Shown here piece by piece: positions 1 through 16,400 of a DNA stretch of 64,000 bases. A model generated the notes under the pieces. That model was not told where the DNA came from. It searched no databases and was given only the letters and a program-made list of their open reading frames with translations. Numbering within the stretch: position 1 is the stretch's first letter; each line of letters opens with the position of its first letter. This DNA comes from Salminus brasiliensis (lineage: Eukaryota > Chordata > Actinopteri > Characiformes > Bryconidae), in contig NC_132888.1 in assembly GCF_030463535.1 (NCBI RefSeq), positions 10,058,081 through 10,122,080 on the forward strand, read 5' to 3'. The position numbers and the translations under genes were made by a program.

Positions 1-299
1 ATTCATCCTTTTCTGCAGTCTGTGGAATGATGTGAAAGAAGAGTGGGAGAATTAGTAAGTTATGCACTGTAATATTTAATACAGAGTTAAGATTCCACCT
101 GTTAGATTTTTGATCTAGTAGGGCTGTTCCTGTTCCTGATGGTTTTGACACCATTACAAGCCATTAGAGCTTTATGTCTTCCCAATTTGCCAACATTACA
201 CATCACAGCCATCATTAACAAAGGGAAATGATCTCCTACTCTGTCCATGACCTGAAGGTAGCTCAGAATACAAAAAATGTATGTCTTCAGTGTCTTTAC

Positions 300-5333
<5,034 letters not shown>

Positions 5334-5939
5334 TTTGTCTGAAAGAGGGGTACAGAGCAAACTTCAGAGAGGGAGAGAGAAAGACAGAGAGAGCTATGGC
5401 TCAGCTGCAGGCATAAATGGCACACAGTGGGCATGCTGCCCTAGGCCGTTCCAGAAAGTACTGCAGTGAGTTCCTGTTTGGCTGCAGGCAAGGAATAAAA
5501 TGTGCGTGTGTCAGTCATGCTTGAAACAGCAATCACATACTCCACTAAATAATTGGCAACCCCCCTTCCCCAGACCCTCCCCGACTACCATTTATAATCA
5601 AAAGACTACTATGCCTATAGATTTACTTATTAAGCAAAATTTATGTTCTTATTTCTCAAGCTGCCATTCTGTATTATAAACAACCAACATCATAAAAATA
5701 TATTTCTATATATATCTATTCTAAGTTTTCAGCCAGTTATAACCAATTTTAATATGAAGATCTTGTTTTGAATAAATATTTTTTGTGATGTCACAACAAA
5801 CTGTGCATTTGCATATATACTTCTATTTAGCCTACAGTGCTTTAGCCCTGCCCATTTACACTGGCCATATCAGGAGTGCTTCAGTCTGGCTGGAATCTAA
5901 GGTAGCCAATCAGATCAGAACCTATTTACATATTTTCCT

Positions 5940-6450
5940 TCACTTACAGTAACAGCCTGTTTAATTGTAAGGCATAATAAGAGGTTGAGAAACAGTTAAA
6001 AGGTAAAAATGAATTATGACTGTTAAAGGAGCGTGGAAAATTTACCATTATGTAAAACCATTATGTGTGTTAAAATCACAGCTTCAACATCATATTGATG
6101 CTCCACTGACTGTAACAGGGAGAATGGCGTCTCAGTGCCGCTCCAGGCCGAAATGCTGCTTCTATGCTGCACTATGTGACTTTGGTGGAGCTACATGAGA
6201 CCTCTCACCTGAACTGTGTAACGCCATGTCACCTGAGACACATTTGTCCTATAAGTCCTATAAAATCACTCTACCGCCTCCGTCCACATGCTTCTTTCAC
6301 TTTCAGTGACACATGCATGTGTACAGCTGTCCATCAGGGGGAGCTCAAAGCATGATTTGCATTTATGACAGTGGAGTAAAAGTAAATTACGCTCCACAAC
6401 TGTAGGGGGAGCCCATGAGCAAACATACCAATTTAATATTTAATATAAAA
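5940..6450. repeat. Diverged dispersed repeat in hspa8 intron 1
   Basis: Phrases such as 'tccacatgcttctttc', followed by a purine-rich stretch with 'cagcagc' or 'agggggagc', recur at 21225-21360 in the TBC gene's first intron. The shared text marks a dispersed element. Ends are not defined and I cannot name the family. Confidence 0.4.
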
Positions 6451-6872
6451 TGGAAGAGCGTTTCGCAGCACTGCATGAAAGTGTAACTCTGCAGTGCTGC
6501 TTAGACTATGAGGGTAGAATGTAGTCATTCTAAGACTCACCCATGCTAAACCAGCCAGACTGGCACGTTTTCCTGCGGGAAAATTAGCGGCGTTTAGTTC
6601 TGCTGTGTGCCGTTTTTTCAGATCTAGCTAATGAGACATATTGCTGGAGATAAACACAATGTTCTCTCCCCAGCGTGGAGCCAAAGCAATCATGTGGCCT
6701 CGCGATTCTGCACAAGTACTGGCAGTGTGTTAAATAAAATCAGCAAGAAATGGGACTGTGTACTTAACCCTGTGCAGATCTGAGCTGAAGCATGTCCTTG
6801 TGAGGTGCAATGAGGCTTAGATAATCTACAGGATCTTGTTTCCCCAGTAAATATATGACAGAGAGGGTGTGG

Positions 6873-6874
<2 letters not shown>

Positions 6875-6911
<37 letters not shown>
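6875..6911. repeat. (TG)n microsatellite
   Basis: Uninterrupted TG dinucleotides, about 18 copies, in the proposed first intron of hspa8. Confidence 0.95.
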
Positions 6912-6915
<4 letters not shown>

Positions 6916-7074
6916 AAGAGAGGGAGATCTAATCACATTAGGACTAGCAAAAGCATAGCTGGGGAATTTGCCATAAAAAACCATTCTTCAGTCCCAGTAT
7001 TTATCATCAGGGGTTCGTTGACTCATAAGAGTAGAACCATTTTAAAGGTTTTAAGTTCCTTAAAAAGCCTATGA

Positions 7075-7200
7075 CCTGCCAGTGGGACGAAAGTGTCATT
7101 ACACACTTCTATTAACAGAGAATTGCCCCACCAGTTTGTACAGAAGTCCCTGTAGTTCCTGAGCAATACACCTTAAGGACTGGTCTTCCTCTTGTTACCA
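7075..7200 (+). repeat. Dispersed repeat, copy 1 (relatives at 47.4 and 49.1 kb)
   Basis: The text around 'ccctgtagttcctgagcaat' and 'acaccttaaggactgg' is matched at 47395-47520 ('ccctgtagttactgaacaac') and, reverse-complemented, near 49055-49150. Three copies in 64 kb indicate an interspersed element of unknown class. Confidence 0.6.
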
Positions 7201-7985
7201 AAGCAAAAGACCATTTAAACATTCAACGGGTTCTTTGAGTTGCCATGTTCTGACACAAAACCAATGCCTTTACTTAAGAACCCTTAAAAACCCCTACACC
7301 CATACATAGAACCATTTGAATGTTCATATAGTTCTTTACTTGGCCAAGCTTGACGGCTCGTCTCTTTTAAAAGAACAAAACAGAAATATGGTTCTCTTAA
7401 AAAAAACCCTTTTAAAAATAGCACCGAAAAGGTTCCTACTGCTGTCAAAGTCAAAGAACTCATTCTTAGCGCTAGATAGAACACGTTTCCCTGAACACCT
7501 TGTGGTTTCTTGTGGATGAAACTTCTGCCTGAGTCACAAAAACAACCCCCTCTTCTTTATCACACTTTTCTTTTAGAGCGCAAAAAAAAAGCCCCCATTT
7601 CCTACAGTTAGCCCTTGCTAATCTATCTAGTACATGAATGGTTACATGAATACTCAAACACTGCAGATTTCCAAAATTAGGCCTCATCATTTTCTCACAA
7701 CTGTGTTTATTATTGACGGGATGCATACAAGCAGAGATTGTACAGTTTGGTCACAGAACAGCACAGAACATCACAGGACATTGTGACTTTGCCAGCTGGA
7801 GAAGCAGAAGCCAAACAAAGATAATCAAAATAAACAGAGAACAGCAATAATCCAAAACAAATGAAGAAGCCAAAAAAAAGGACATAGAGGACAAAATAAA
7901 AATAAAAATAAAAAAACAGGACAAACACAAACCCCAAGCTGCTTTTTTGCAGGCCGCTCGCAACACCTCAGAGAAAACCGTTTAC

Positions 7986-8127
7986 CTGCTTTCTTTTTGA
8001 GAGGTAAGTGTGTGGAACGTGTCTACGTCTTCCTCAGCACACAAACGGCACTAGTGTGGCCCCAGCTTAAGCCTCAGCTACAGAGCACTGCTGGCTCCTC
8101 TCGCTCTCCTGCCTCGCTGGAATCAGA
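7986..8127 (-). other. hspa8: Putative non-coding exon 1 (5' UTR) of hspa8
   Basis: HSPA8 genes have an untranslated first exon. On the minus strand a good donor (AAAGCAG then GTAAAC) lies at 7986/7985. The coding exon's acceptor is at 5339/5338, five bases before the ATG. The exon would begin about 30 bp downstream of a TATAAA on the same strand (8158-8153), giving a leader of roughly 140 nt and a first intron of about 2.6 kb. The start position is inferred, not seen. Confidence 0.5.
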
Positions 8128-8152
8128 GGCAGAGGCTCTAGACTCTTCTACG

Positions 8153-8227
8153 TTTATACACACAGCAGCCGGAGAGAGATTCCAGCAGGCAGTCACCTGA
8201 CCCTGCCACACACAGAAAGTTCCAGAC
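8153..8227 (-). promoter_or_regulatory. hspa8: Putative hspa8 core promoter: TATA box and heat-shock-element-like site
   Basis: TATAAA reads on the minus strand at 8158-8153. About 55 bp upstream, 8215-8227 reads GAAagTTCcaGAC on the plus strand, two perfect and one imperfect inverted 5-bp units of an HSF binding site. A further TTCcaGAA pair sits in intron 1 at 5449-5456. Spacing suits a minus-strand start near 8127. Confidence 0.45.
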
Positions 8228-8718
8228 TGCGTTGCTCATGAGTTCTGGCCCGGCCAACTGCCTGCCTGCCTGGAACAGCAGAGCAGCTAGCAATCCCCTG
8301 TTATAGCACTAATGCAGGAACACTGCAGAGTTTGGGGATCTAGAATGTATGTCTATAGTTCCCAATGATACAATGTACTGATCCGGCATTACAGTGGTCT
8401 TTACGCCTGTGGATCATACGGCCGTATTGTTTGACTAGGTTGAGGCATTTGGCTGCAGTAGGTCAGATAAGCATGTGTTCCGAGGTGATAAGCTCAGAAC
8501 TAGGCACCGACACTGAAGCTCTACAGTTAAAGGACAAGAAGGAAGAGACATGAAGTTCTCTTCTTGCTTTTCTTCAACATCAACATCATCTCTATTTTGG
8601 CCTTAACTCTCTTCCCTATTCAGTGAGTCACACAGCTTACTTAAGGTTACTGAAATGTCACACAGTAATCTTAAAATAAAACCCATTCCCTTTCCTGCTC
8701 AACACCAATAACCCCCAT

Positions 8719-8719
8719 G

Positions 8720-8770
<51 letters not shown>
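8719..8770. repeat. (AC)n microsatellite
   Basis: About 25 uninterrupted AC units in the stretch between hspa8 and the TBC gene. This gene-free stretch (8228-10452) otherwise holds a dispersed repeat and a small MITE and shows no exon that I can support. Confidence 0.95.
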
Positions 8771-8773
<3 letters not shown>

Positions 8774-9529
8774 GTCACATACACAAAGGACACTTTGTTT
8801 TTGCTTCATAGTCAGATTTTCTGGGCAAAAAAAGCAACAAACTGGGCTAAGCCTTCCCAAGGTCCCAACAGACAGTTCCAACAAAGTGAAGTATTGACAT
8901 TTCCACACAACACTTCTCCTGAATGCCAAAAAACTGTATATTAAAAAAAAAAAAAAAAAGCTGGGAGTTTCGAGAGGGATGTCCGCACCCAGGGCTATTT
9001 ATGACCCACTGATACTTGAGCACTGCCAGCTATCAACTGGGATCCACCACATAGGGCCTTCTAGAAGGAGCAGAACTCTCTCTCTCTCTCTCTGGTCGCC
9101 TTACACACAAGCTTTCAGAAAATTGAGTGTGTGTGGGATTCTCTCACCACAGTGTCCTAATCGCACTCAGAGGGCAAGCAGCTCTGCCTTTTCACTCACT
9201 TAATCTTAATTGAACCACAGAGGCGCCTTGCTAACATTACTGAAGCTCAAACATGTCTAGCATAGCCACAATCAAAAATACAGACAGTCTTTAAAGTTAC
9301 GACCTATTTATTTAAGATTTGAATGCCTGCTACACTGTACCTCTTGGTCAAATTTGACCAGATAATAAATAGCATCTAAAACAACAACAACAATAATAAC
9401 AACAACCATGTCATAAATGATAAAATTCTAAATTATGAAACACAATTCAGATATTTATCACAAGTCACATTTTTACTGATTACCTGACTGAATTATTACA
9501 CTTTTATGAAACTAATTGTGGTTTAAAAT

Positions 9530-9735
9530 ACCTGTTTGCATTTTAGTGCTGTCACGCAAAAACCTTGTATCTCCAGAACAGCAACTGTACAGCAGGAGAA
9601 AAAAAAACTCATAACTTTCAATAGAAGTCAATGTAAAACAATTTGAGTCATTTCGGAGCATTTCTTTTGGTCCATTCATCAAGAAATTTGACAAAATGTA
9701 AAAAAAAAATAAATCCAGATTTACACTATGTCAAA
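9530..9735 (+). repeat. Member of an abundant ~200-bp dispersed family
   Basis: Contains 'aactttcaatagaagtcaat' and then 'gagcatttcttttggtccat'. The same pair of phrases, in the same order and spacing, recurs near 21.77, 28.67, 31.58 and 34.16 kb, partially near 4.65 and 36.95 kb, and in reverse near 51.75 kb. No coding capacity is seen. Confidence 0.75.
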
Positions 9736-9997
9736 AAATACAGGGTGTTTGTGCGACAGAGATGATTTGGAACTTCAAACATATGCAATGATTGGAAATT
9801 ACACCATTACCTGTCACCTGTTTGTCTCTTCATTAAGTAACAGCAAGACATTCTTGAAGCTGCTACAAGCTGGTGCACACTGTGCAAATCAAGCCCTTAG
9901 TGTTTCAGGAGTGGAGTTCCTTTCCATGTTTGTAAGTTCTTTGTTTTTTCCTTTAATCCAACATACCTGATTCAAACAGCAAGCTATTCATTAGATA

Positions 9998-10149
9998 CAG
10001 TGGGGGTAGAGTAGTCTGAGACCAGTAGTGAAGATGTTTCTCATTATAACAACTTGAATAAAAAGTAGAATCTTTGAAATGATAGAGAATAAAGATTTAA
10101 ATGAGTGGTTGGTTTCATCAGTGTGGTCTCAGGCTTTTTAACCCCACTG
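9998..10149. mobile_element. Short non-autonomous DNA transposon (MITE) with terminal inverted repeats
   Basis: The left end CAGTGGGGGTAGAG...GTCTGAGACCA is mirrored by the right end TGGTCTCAGGC...ACCCCACTG, about 150 bp apart. A TA precedes the left end, as expected for Tc1/mariner-type insertion; the right-hand TA is not intact. There is no coding sequence inside. Confidence 0.7.
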
Positions 10150-10452
10150 AATGAGAGTAAGGCAAACAGAAGATGTGAAAGGCACTTTACAGACGCAAAT
10201 TTTCAACAAGACATGAAGAGGATGGAGAGAAGGAGATGCTCATGTAGATTCTCCTTTATGTCAAAGGAGATTGAGAGCTGACCGCCATCCCCTTTAGCCC
10301 ATCTTCTTGAGATTGGTTAAGCAGCATTATTCGGTTTAAAGCCATTTCCTTCACAATGGTACTGTACATGCCTGCTGTTGTCAGTAAGGTCCCGAATTCC
10401 AAGCATGACAGATTGCACTGGCCTCTTACAGAGACGTTGAGAAACGTCTAGC

Positions 10453-13400
10453 TCAGGAGAAGAGGTTGCGGAGCTGGTAAAGGAAGTGCTCCTCTTTGCT
10501 CTTGCGCTTTTGACAGTCCCAGGCTGTGCGCTTGCAGTAGTTGTAGAAATGCACCTCAGCTTTCTCCAAGCTTCTGTTTAAGTCCAGTGTTCCCTGCAAA
10601 CTGCATACACAGACATGTTCTATCATGGATTTTCTATTGTGTATAAATTCACAATACTTTATATTAAGTATAAAGGCATTAAAAGCAAAATAAATAATTT
10701 GGTCCCACTTAATATTCATTGTCTATACTTGTAGATTACAGAAGTTGAAATCTAAAGCCAATGCATGTGTATTTACACTGATTAGTCATAACATTGGCAC
10801 CACTAACAGGTGAAAAACATTGATTTTATCTAAATTGATTTTATCTAAAATGTTTAAATGGTCACAACTTTATCTAAAGTGTGTCAAATCTGTCAAGAGG
10901 TGGATATTTCAGGCAGCAAGTGAACAGTCAGTTCTTGAAGGTGATAAATGTGTTAAAAAGCAGAAAATATGAGCAGGAGTAAGGATCTGAGCCACCTTAC
11001 AAGAGCCATTGTAATGCAAGATTGTGATGCTGGACGACTGGGTCAGAACATCTCTAAAACGTCAAGCAGGTCTTGTGGGGTGTTCCAAAAATGGTACCAA
11101 AAGTAGTTCAAGAAAGGACAACCAGTGAACCGAAGACAGGGTCAGGGGAACCTAAGGCTCACCGATGTGATTCATGGAGGCCCCAACTGACAGCCTACAG
11201 GACTTAAAGGATCTGCTGCTAACATCTTGGTGCCAGATACTACAGAACACCTTCAGAGTGCTTGTGGAGTCTATGCCTCAAAAGGACAGATCCGGGGACC
11301 TACTCAATATCAAGTAGGTGGTTTTAATGTTATGGCTGATCGGTGTACATAAGCTGTACTACTGTAATTGATGTGTAACAGTGAATAGACGACCAGTAGT
11401 TGGCTTCTTGTTGCATAGACATTTAATATGTTACTATATAGTTTCTAAAGACACTAAATTTAAAGGGGTACCAATCACTTGGCCACATTAATCACATTCT
11501 AAAGCCATCACGTTTGAGATTAAGGGAAGTTAAGGGAACTGCAGACCTATTTGTGAACTGGATGAGCTGGACCTCATTTCTGCAGCTGAGCAGTGCGTCT
11601 CTGTTCTCCAGCAAAATGGTGGCACAGATGAAGAGCTCAAATGTGAACTCTGTGTTAATAGCCTGAGGCTCTGTTACTGGCTTGTCCTCTGCAAAATAAT
11701 CATGACAAGGTTACAACAGTCTGATGAAAATGTTAAGCAGAAGATCTTTTACAAGCACTGAAGAGCCCATTTAGAACTGAGTGGATGCTAATGCTAATAC
11801 ACATAGACATGCTATAGAGACCAAAATCACAGATCAAATTCACCCACCCACCAGTTATTTCACATCAGTAGTCGACAAACAACAACAGATATTAGTCTAG
11901 AGGGTGTACCACTACACACACCTACACAGTGATTTAACTGCAGTATGTTTAAGGAACTGGGAGCTAATTGGTCAACAGTGACTTTACTTTTATCAAAACT
12001 ATGTGTCTGTATTATTTATACAAACACAAAAAGCGTCTGATATTCAGCTGTAAGAAGCTTGGCTTCCACTGGGGGGCAAAAAAACGACATTGGGACCTCC
12101 CTAGCTTATGTGTAACCTGATATTCACATATTTTGAAATACCTGTAGAAATCTGACAGTGAAAGCTTTTTCGGAACCAGTTATAATATAATATTTAGTAA
12201 TATTTTATCACATCTTATATAATAACTTCCCAAAACATTCCTATCCACTTATCAGTCAAGCAGAGTTCAGAGAAATACACAATGACTAAAGATTCTAGAC
12301 CACAGATTGTACTATATATTTTTATATGTACTACTTACAGCAGATTTGGCTCGAAAACAATGAAATCTACACACATTCCAATGAGAAGAACATCAGAAAA
12401 GTTCTGTACTCCCTTTAATGGGATTGAGTCATTATCTAATATATTAGGTTTATAATGCCCTTTACCAAGACTATGCTTGCAGGCCAGTCTCTCCTGATAG
12501 CGCGCCCGATCCACTTGCTGAGAGATCAGCTCCAAATGATCGCAGCTAAGAATCTCAAAGAGTCGCAAAGCATCACTGTGCTCAAACTCTCGCTGAAAGC
12601 CCAGCAGCAACCACCTGCACAGCACACAGATATACAGAGAGATGGTCTTTTAGAAGGTGAGGACTAAATGTCATCTACAAAGATACAGAATAAAATGATT
12701 TCTGTATATTTGTTCATATATACAACACTCAAAACAGACAGAGGACTTAAGTGCAGGCCGTATACCTGTGACAAAATGTAAGTCGGTCCATGTTGTCTGT
12801 GACTAGATGAGCATGAAGCTGAGGGTCCAACTCTTTCAGCAGAGCCGCCTCTAGTTCTGGAAAACAGACACACAGATTAAACTAGCAAAAATGTTGTGAG
12901 AAAATGATCATGAACAATACTAGAGGACTATAATTGTGGTTTTCAATCTGGGTCCTAAAGCATCACAGCCCTTCCTGAGGAGTGGCAGAGCTGGGAAAAC
13001 ACAAGATGCAGGGCAGTGGTACCCCAGGACCAGAATGGACCCAATAGACATTCCATTCTTCACTAGTTTTATAATATAAAATATCCACATATATTTCACT
13101 GGGAGATATGGCCACTACAGAACATGGCTACAGTTAATTGTATTCATCTGCACTGTTATCACTTCATTATACAGACAAAAAACAAACCGATCTTGCGGTG
13201 CAGGCCGTCAGCCTGAAAGTCTTTGGAAAACTTTTCCATGTAACAGGAAAAGCTCCAGTACGTGTCCACTTCCGAATCCAAAACCTCCAAGAATCGACTG
13301 CACAGATCATTCATACCTTGGGCATAACTGACCTCTGAGAGAAAGAAGAAAGGAACAAAAGGAGAAGGGATGGATGGATGGATGGATGGATGGATGGATA

Positions 13401-16400
13401 GATAAGTGAGGATGGGTGGGTAGAAGGATGGGTGATTGGATAGGTAGATAGATGGGTGGGTGGGTGTATGGATGGATGGATGGCAAGATGGGTGAGTAGA
13501 TAAATGGATGGATAGATAGATGGATGGATAATAAATGAATGGGTAGGTGGATGGATGAATGAATAGGTGGGAGGATGAATAGATAGATGAATGAATAGGT
13601 GGGTGGATGGGTGAATCGATGAATGGATGGATGGGTGAGTGAATGGATAGGTAGGAGGATGAATAGACAGATGGATGAATGTAAGAAAAAGGAAGGAACA
13701 AGAAAGCAAGAGGTTTTTCAAAAGTTACTTTACAAGACAAAAAGAGCCTACATCTGGGCAGACAGTGCATGCATATAAACCTGTGCTGATGTCTAATAAT
13801 TAGTGCAACAATGCAGCTGAACAAAAAACACAGACAGGGCCTTGCCTGGGTGAAAAGCAGCATAGGTGATGAGGATGTCTCTTAGCACCAGCAGGTTACC
13901 CAGACCTTCGTTCCTGCGGACAAAAACACAGGAAAACAGACATCAAACATCAAACACTCTCAGTATAATAAACTCGTCTGGCCAAATCAGACGCTATGAA
14001 CTGAACTATTTATCTCTGATGAGCAGCATCAGAGAAAGTGAATGAATACAAAAAGAACTGATCAAACTCCAATAAATAAATAAACCTGCAGCATTAAACC
14101 TAATCCATTAAGGCTGGGTCTGAGCGATTGAGAACCTCATCCAACCAAACTGGATTCTTATTCTTAAAAATGTATGAAAATACAGGCACTCACTGTCCTT
14201 ATTGACTATTAATGTTAAATGCATTTAAAAAAACTAAACACTCTGGGCCCCCTAGTGGCTAAAATGCTCTACACAACTGCATAAATTACTTACAGCAGGC
14301 AAATTTGTTCATACTTCTTCATGATTCATGTGAATCTGTCAGTTATTTGTTATATTCTTTTATATTTTATATTTTATGATGAACAGATTAATATAAATAA
14401 TCCACAAATGAAGTGGAATAAAATATTTTTACATTCACAACTACAGATTTTAAAGTTGCCTTTTTGGAGAAGTTTTTTTGTGAAGTTTATAGATATTAAT
14501 AAGTATGACAATATTTAGAATCCAGTGTATTATTATATGTTCTAATTTTTATATACAGAATAAATGTGTACAGTGTATGTAGTGTATAAAAAATCCCTTA
14601 TATAAGGTTTATATAAGGTTTACTCAAGGTTCCGAGAAGCATCCTGAAACACTGATAAATTACACAAAACAGTTCCAGTTGAGATATCTAGTCCTTCTCT
14701 GACAAAAGTGACTCAATGTACTGTAGACAAAAAATAATCAGATGTTATCAACATTTGAGGTTTAGTGAGAGGATGCAGATACCTTTGCTGTATCTGGGTC
14801 CATTGTGTCTCTGCATGTGGAATCTGCAGTCTATATGTGCTTAGAATAATGACCTACATCTGTTACACTGTCAGTCTGCTAAAGAAATCCAACAGTTGCA
14901 GTATTTCACCACTAGGTGCCGCAGTTGTACCTGACATATGGGACGTGTATGCAGTCAATAACCTGAGTAGCTTTTAAACATCTGAGAGGGCCTACACACA
15001 CTGCTGCAATACGTCACTGTGGTGGCAATAAAACTGTAACTATTACAGCCTTCCAGCTTTATCTGTGTCATGTGAAAAAATTATGACACCCAGTGAAAAC
15101 CTTGCTTTTTTTTAAAGTATTTAAACATACGGGCATCAGGGCAAGACTAAAAGCTGTCAGAGAACACCTCGACCAGGATTTCTGGAACAACAAGCTTTGG
15201 ACAGGTGAATCTTGAACAGCAAGGGTTTCCTCCCCTGAAATTTCAACTTGCAGTTTCTTACTGATGGTAGACTGTATTTTGACATTGACTGTGGCAAGCG
15301 CTACCTGTACATCCTATAGTGACATTTTAGGATTGTTGGAGGCTTCTTTACGCATTGTGTGGTCTGCTCTTGGGCTCTTGAACTTGCTAGGATGGGCTGA
15401 TCATGTTGGCAGTTGTTTTACTTGTAAATTATTTGGAGGACAGTGGAACATCCGATTCCTGATTGGTCTGAGATCTTTCTAAACCCCTTCCCAGAATCTG
15501 CGATCGCCTTTCTGCCATGGTGATCTTCACCACTCACTTCAATATTCAAGTACCAACCCACACTTGATATCTGAGGTTTAAATAAGACAGGCTACTCCAA
15601 AATCCTCTCTAACCAGGTTCTGATCATGTGCAGCCAATGTGCTGCACGTGATTCTAATTTTAGGCATTTTAGGCAGTAATGAATGAATGAAAAAAAAAAG
15701 ACATTTTACAAGTGATTTTAAAGACAATGTATGTATGCATCCCTGCATCTCTGATAGACAATGTTTTAAGACTTGTTTTTGGATGTATGGAAATATGGAC
15801 ATTGAATCTTTAAATCCACAAATTGCAATAACAGGGTCAGGACACATGAGTGCACTGACAAACACTCAACCAGAACAACAGCTGGCAGAACCAGAGCAAT
15901 TTACATTTGCCTTACATTTGGCACAGACTGATAAGACAGAGCTGTAGATTTGACTTAATCTCGTCTGTGGAGCACCTTAAACTGAATCAGCCTATATCTA
16001 GAATTTATGGAGCAGTGTGATATCCTGGACAGGCTCTCCTCCCAAACCTTCTCTGTTAAAGGGCTATTAACCTTATGCTCCCAGGCCTCCCAGAGATGAT
16101 TAGTAAGTGAATGGGAGTTAGAAGCAAATCTCCCATCCGTATAGAAGTCTTTGTCCTTCCGAACGGAAAATGCCCCCATCCAAGTGTGAAGGCTGAAATA
16201 AATGATTGTCGAGCTGACCTTCTTAAACGAGAGAATCTTTCCGATCACTCGTTGGTTAATGTCTAACTTCAGTCAAGCTGAAACGCGAGAGCTTGTTGAC
16301 TCTGATATGAGACACATTATAGTTATTCTGAGCTCCAAGGTTGTTTGATAAAGCGGTGTGGCAACGAGGATGTGTCTTTTATGTCAATAATAGTTGTTTG

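Noticed and set aside
13159-13863. 234-codon minus-strand frame rich in His-Pro-Ser-Ile
   Set aside because: Only its last part is real (TBC exon 6, 13334-13188); the rest is the intronic GGAT repeat read through.
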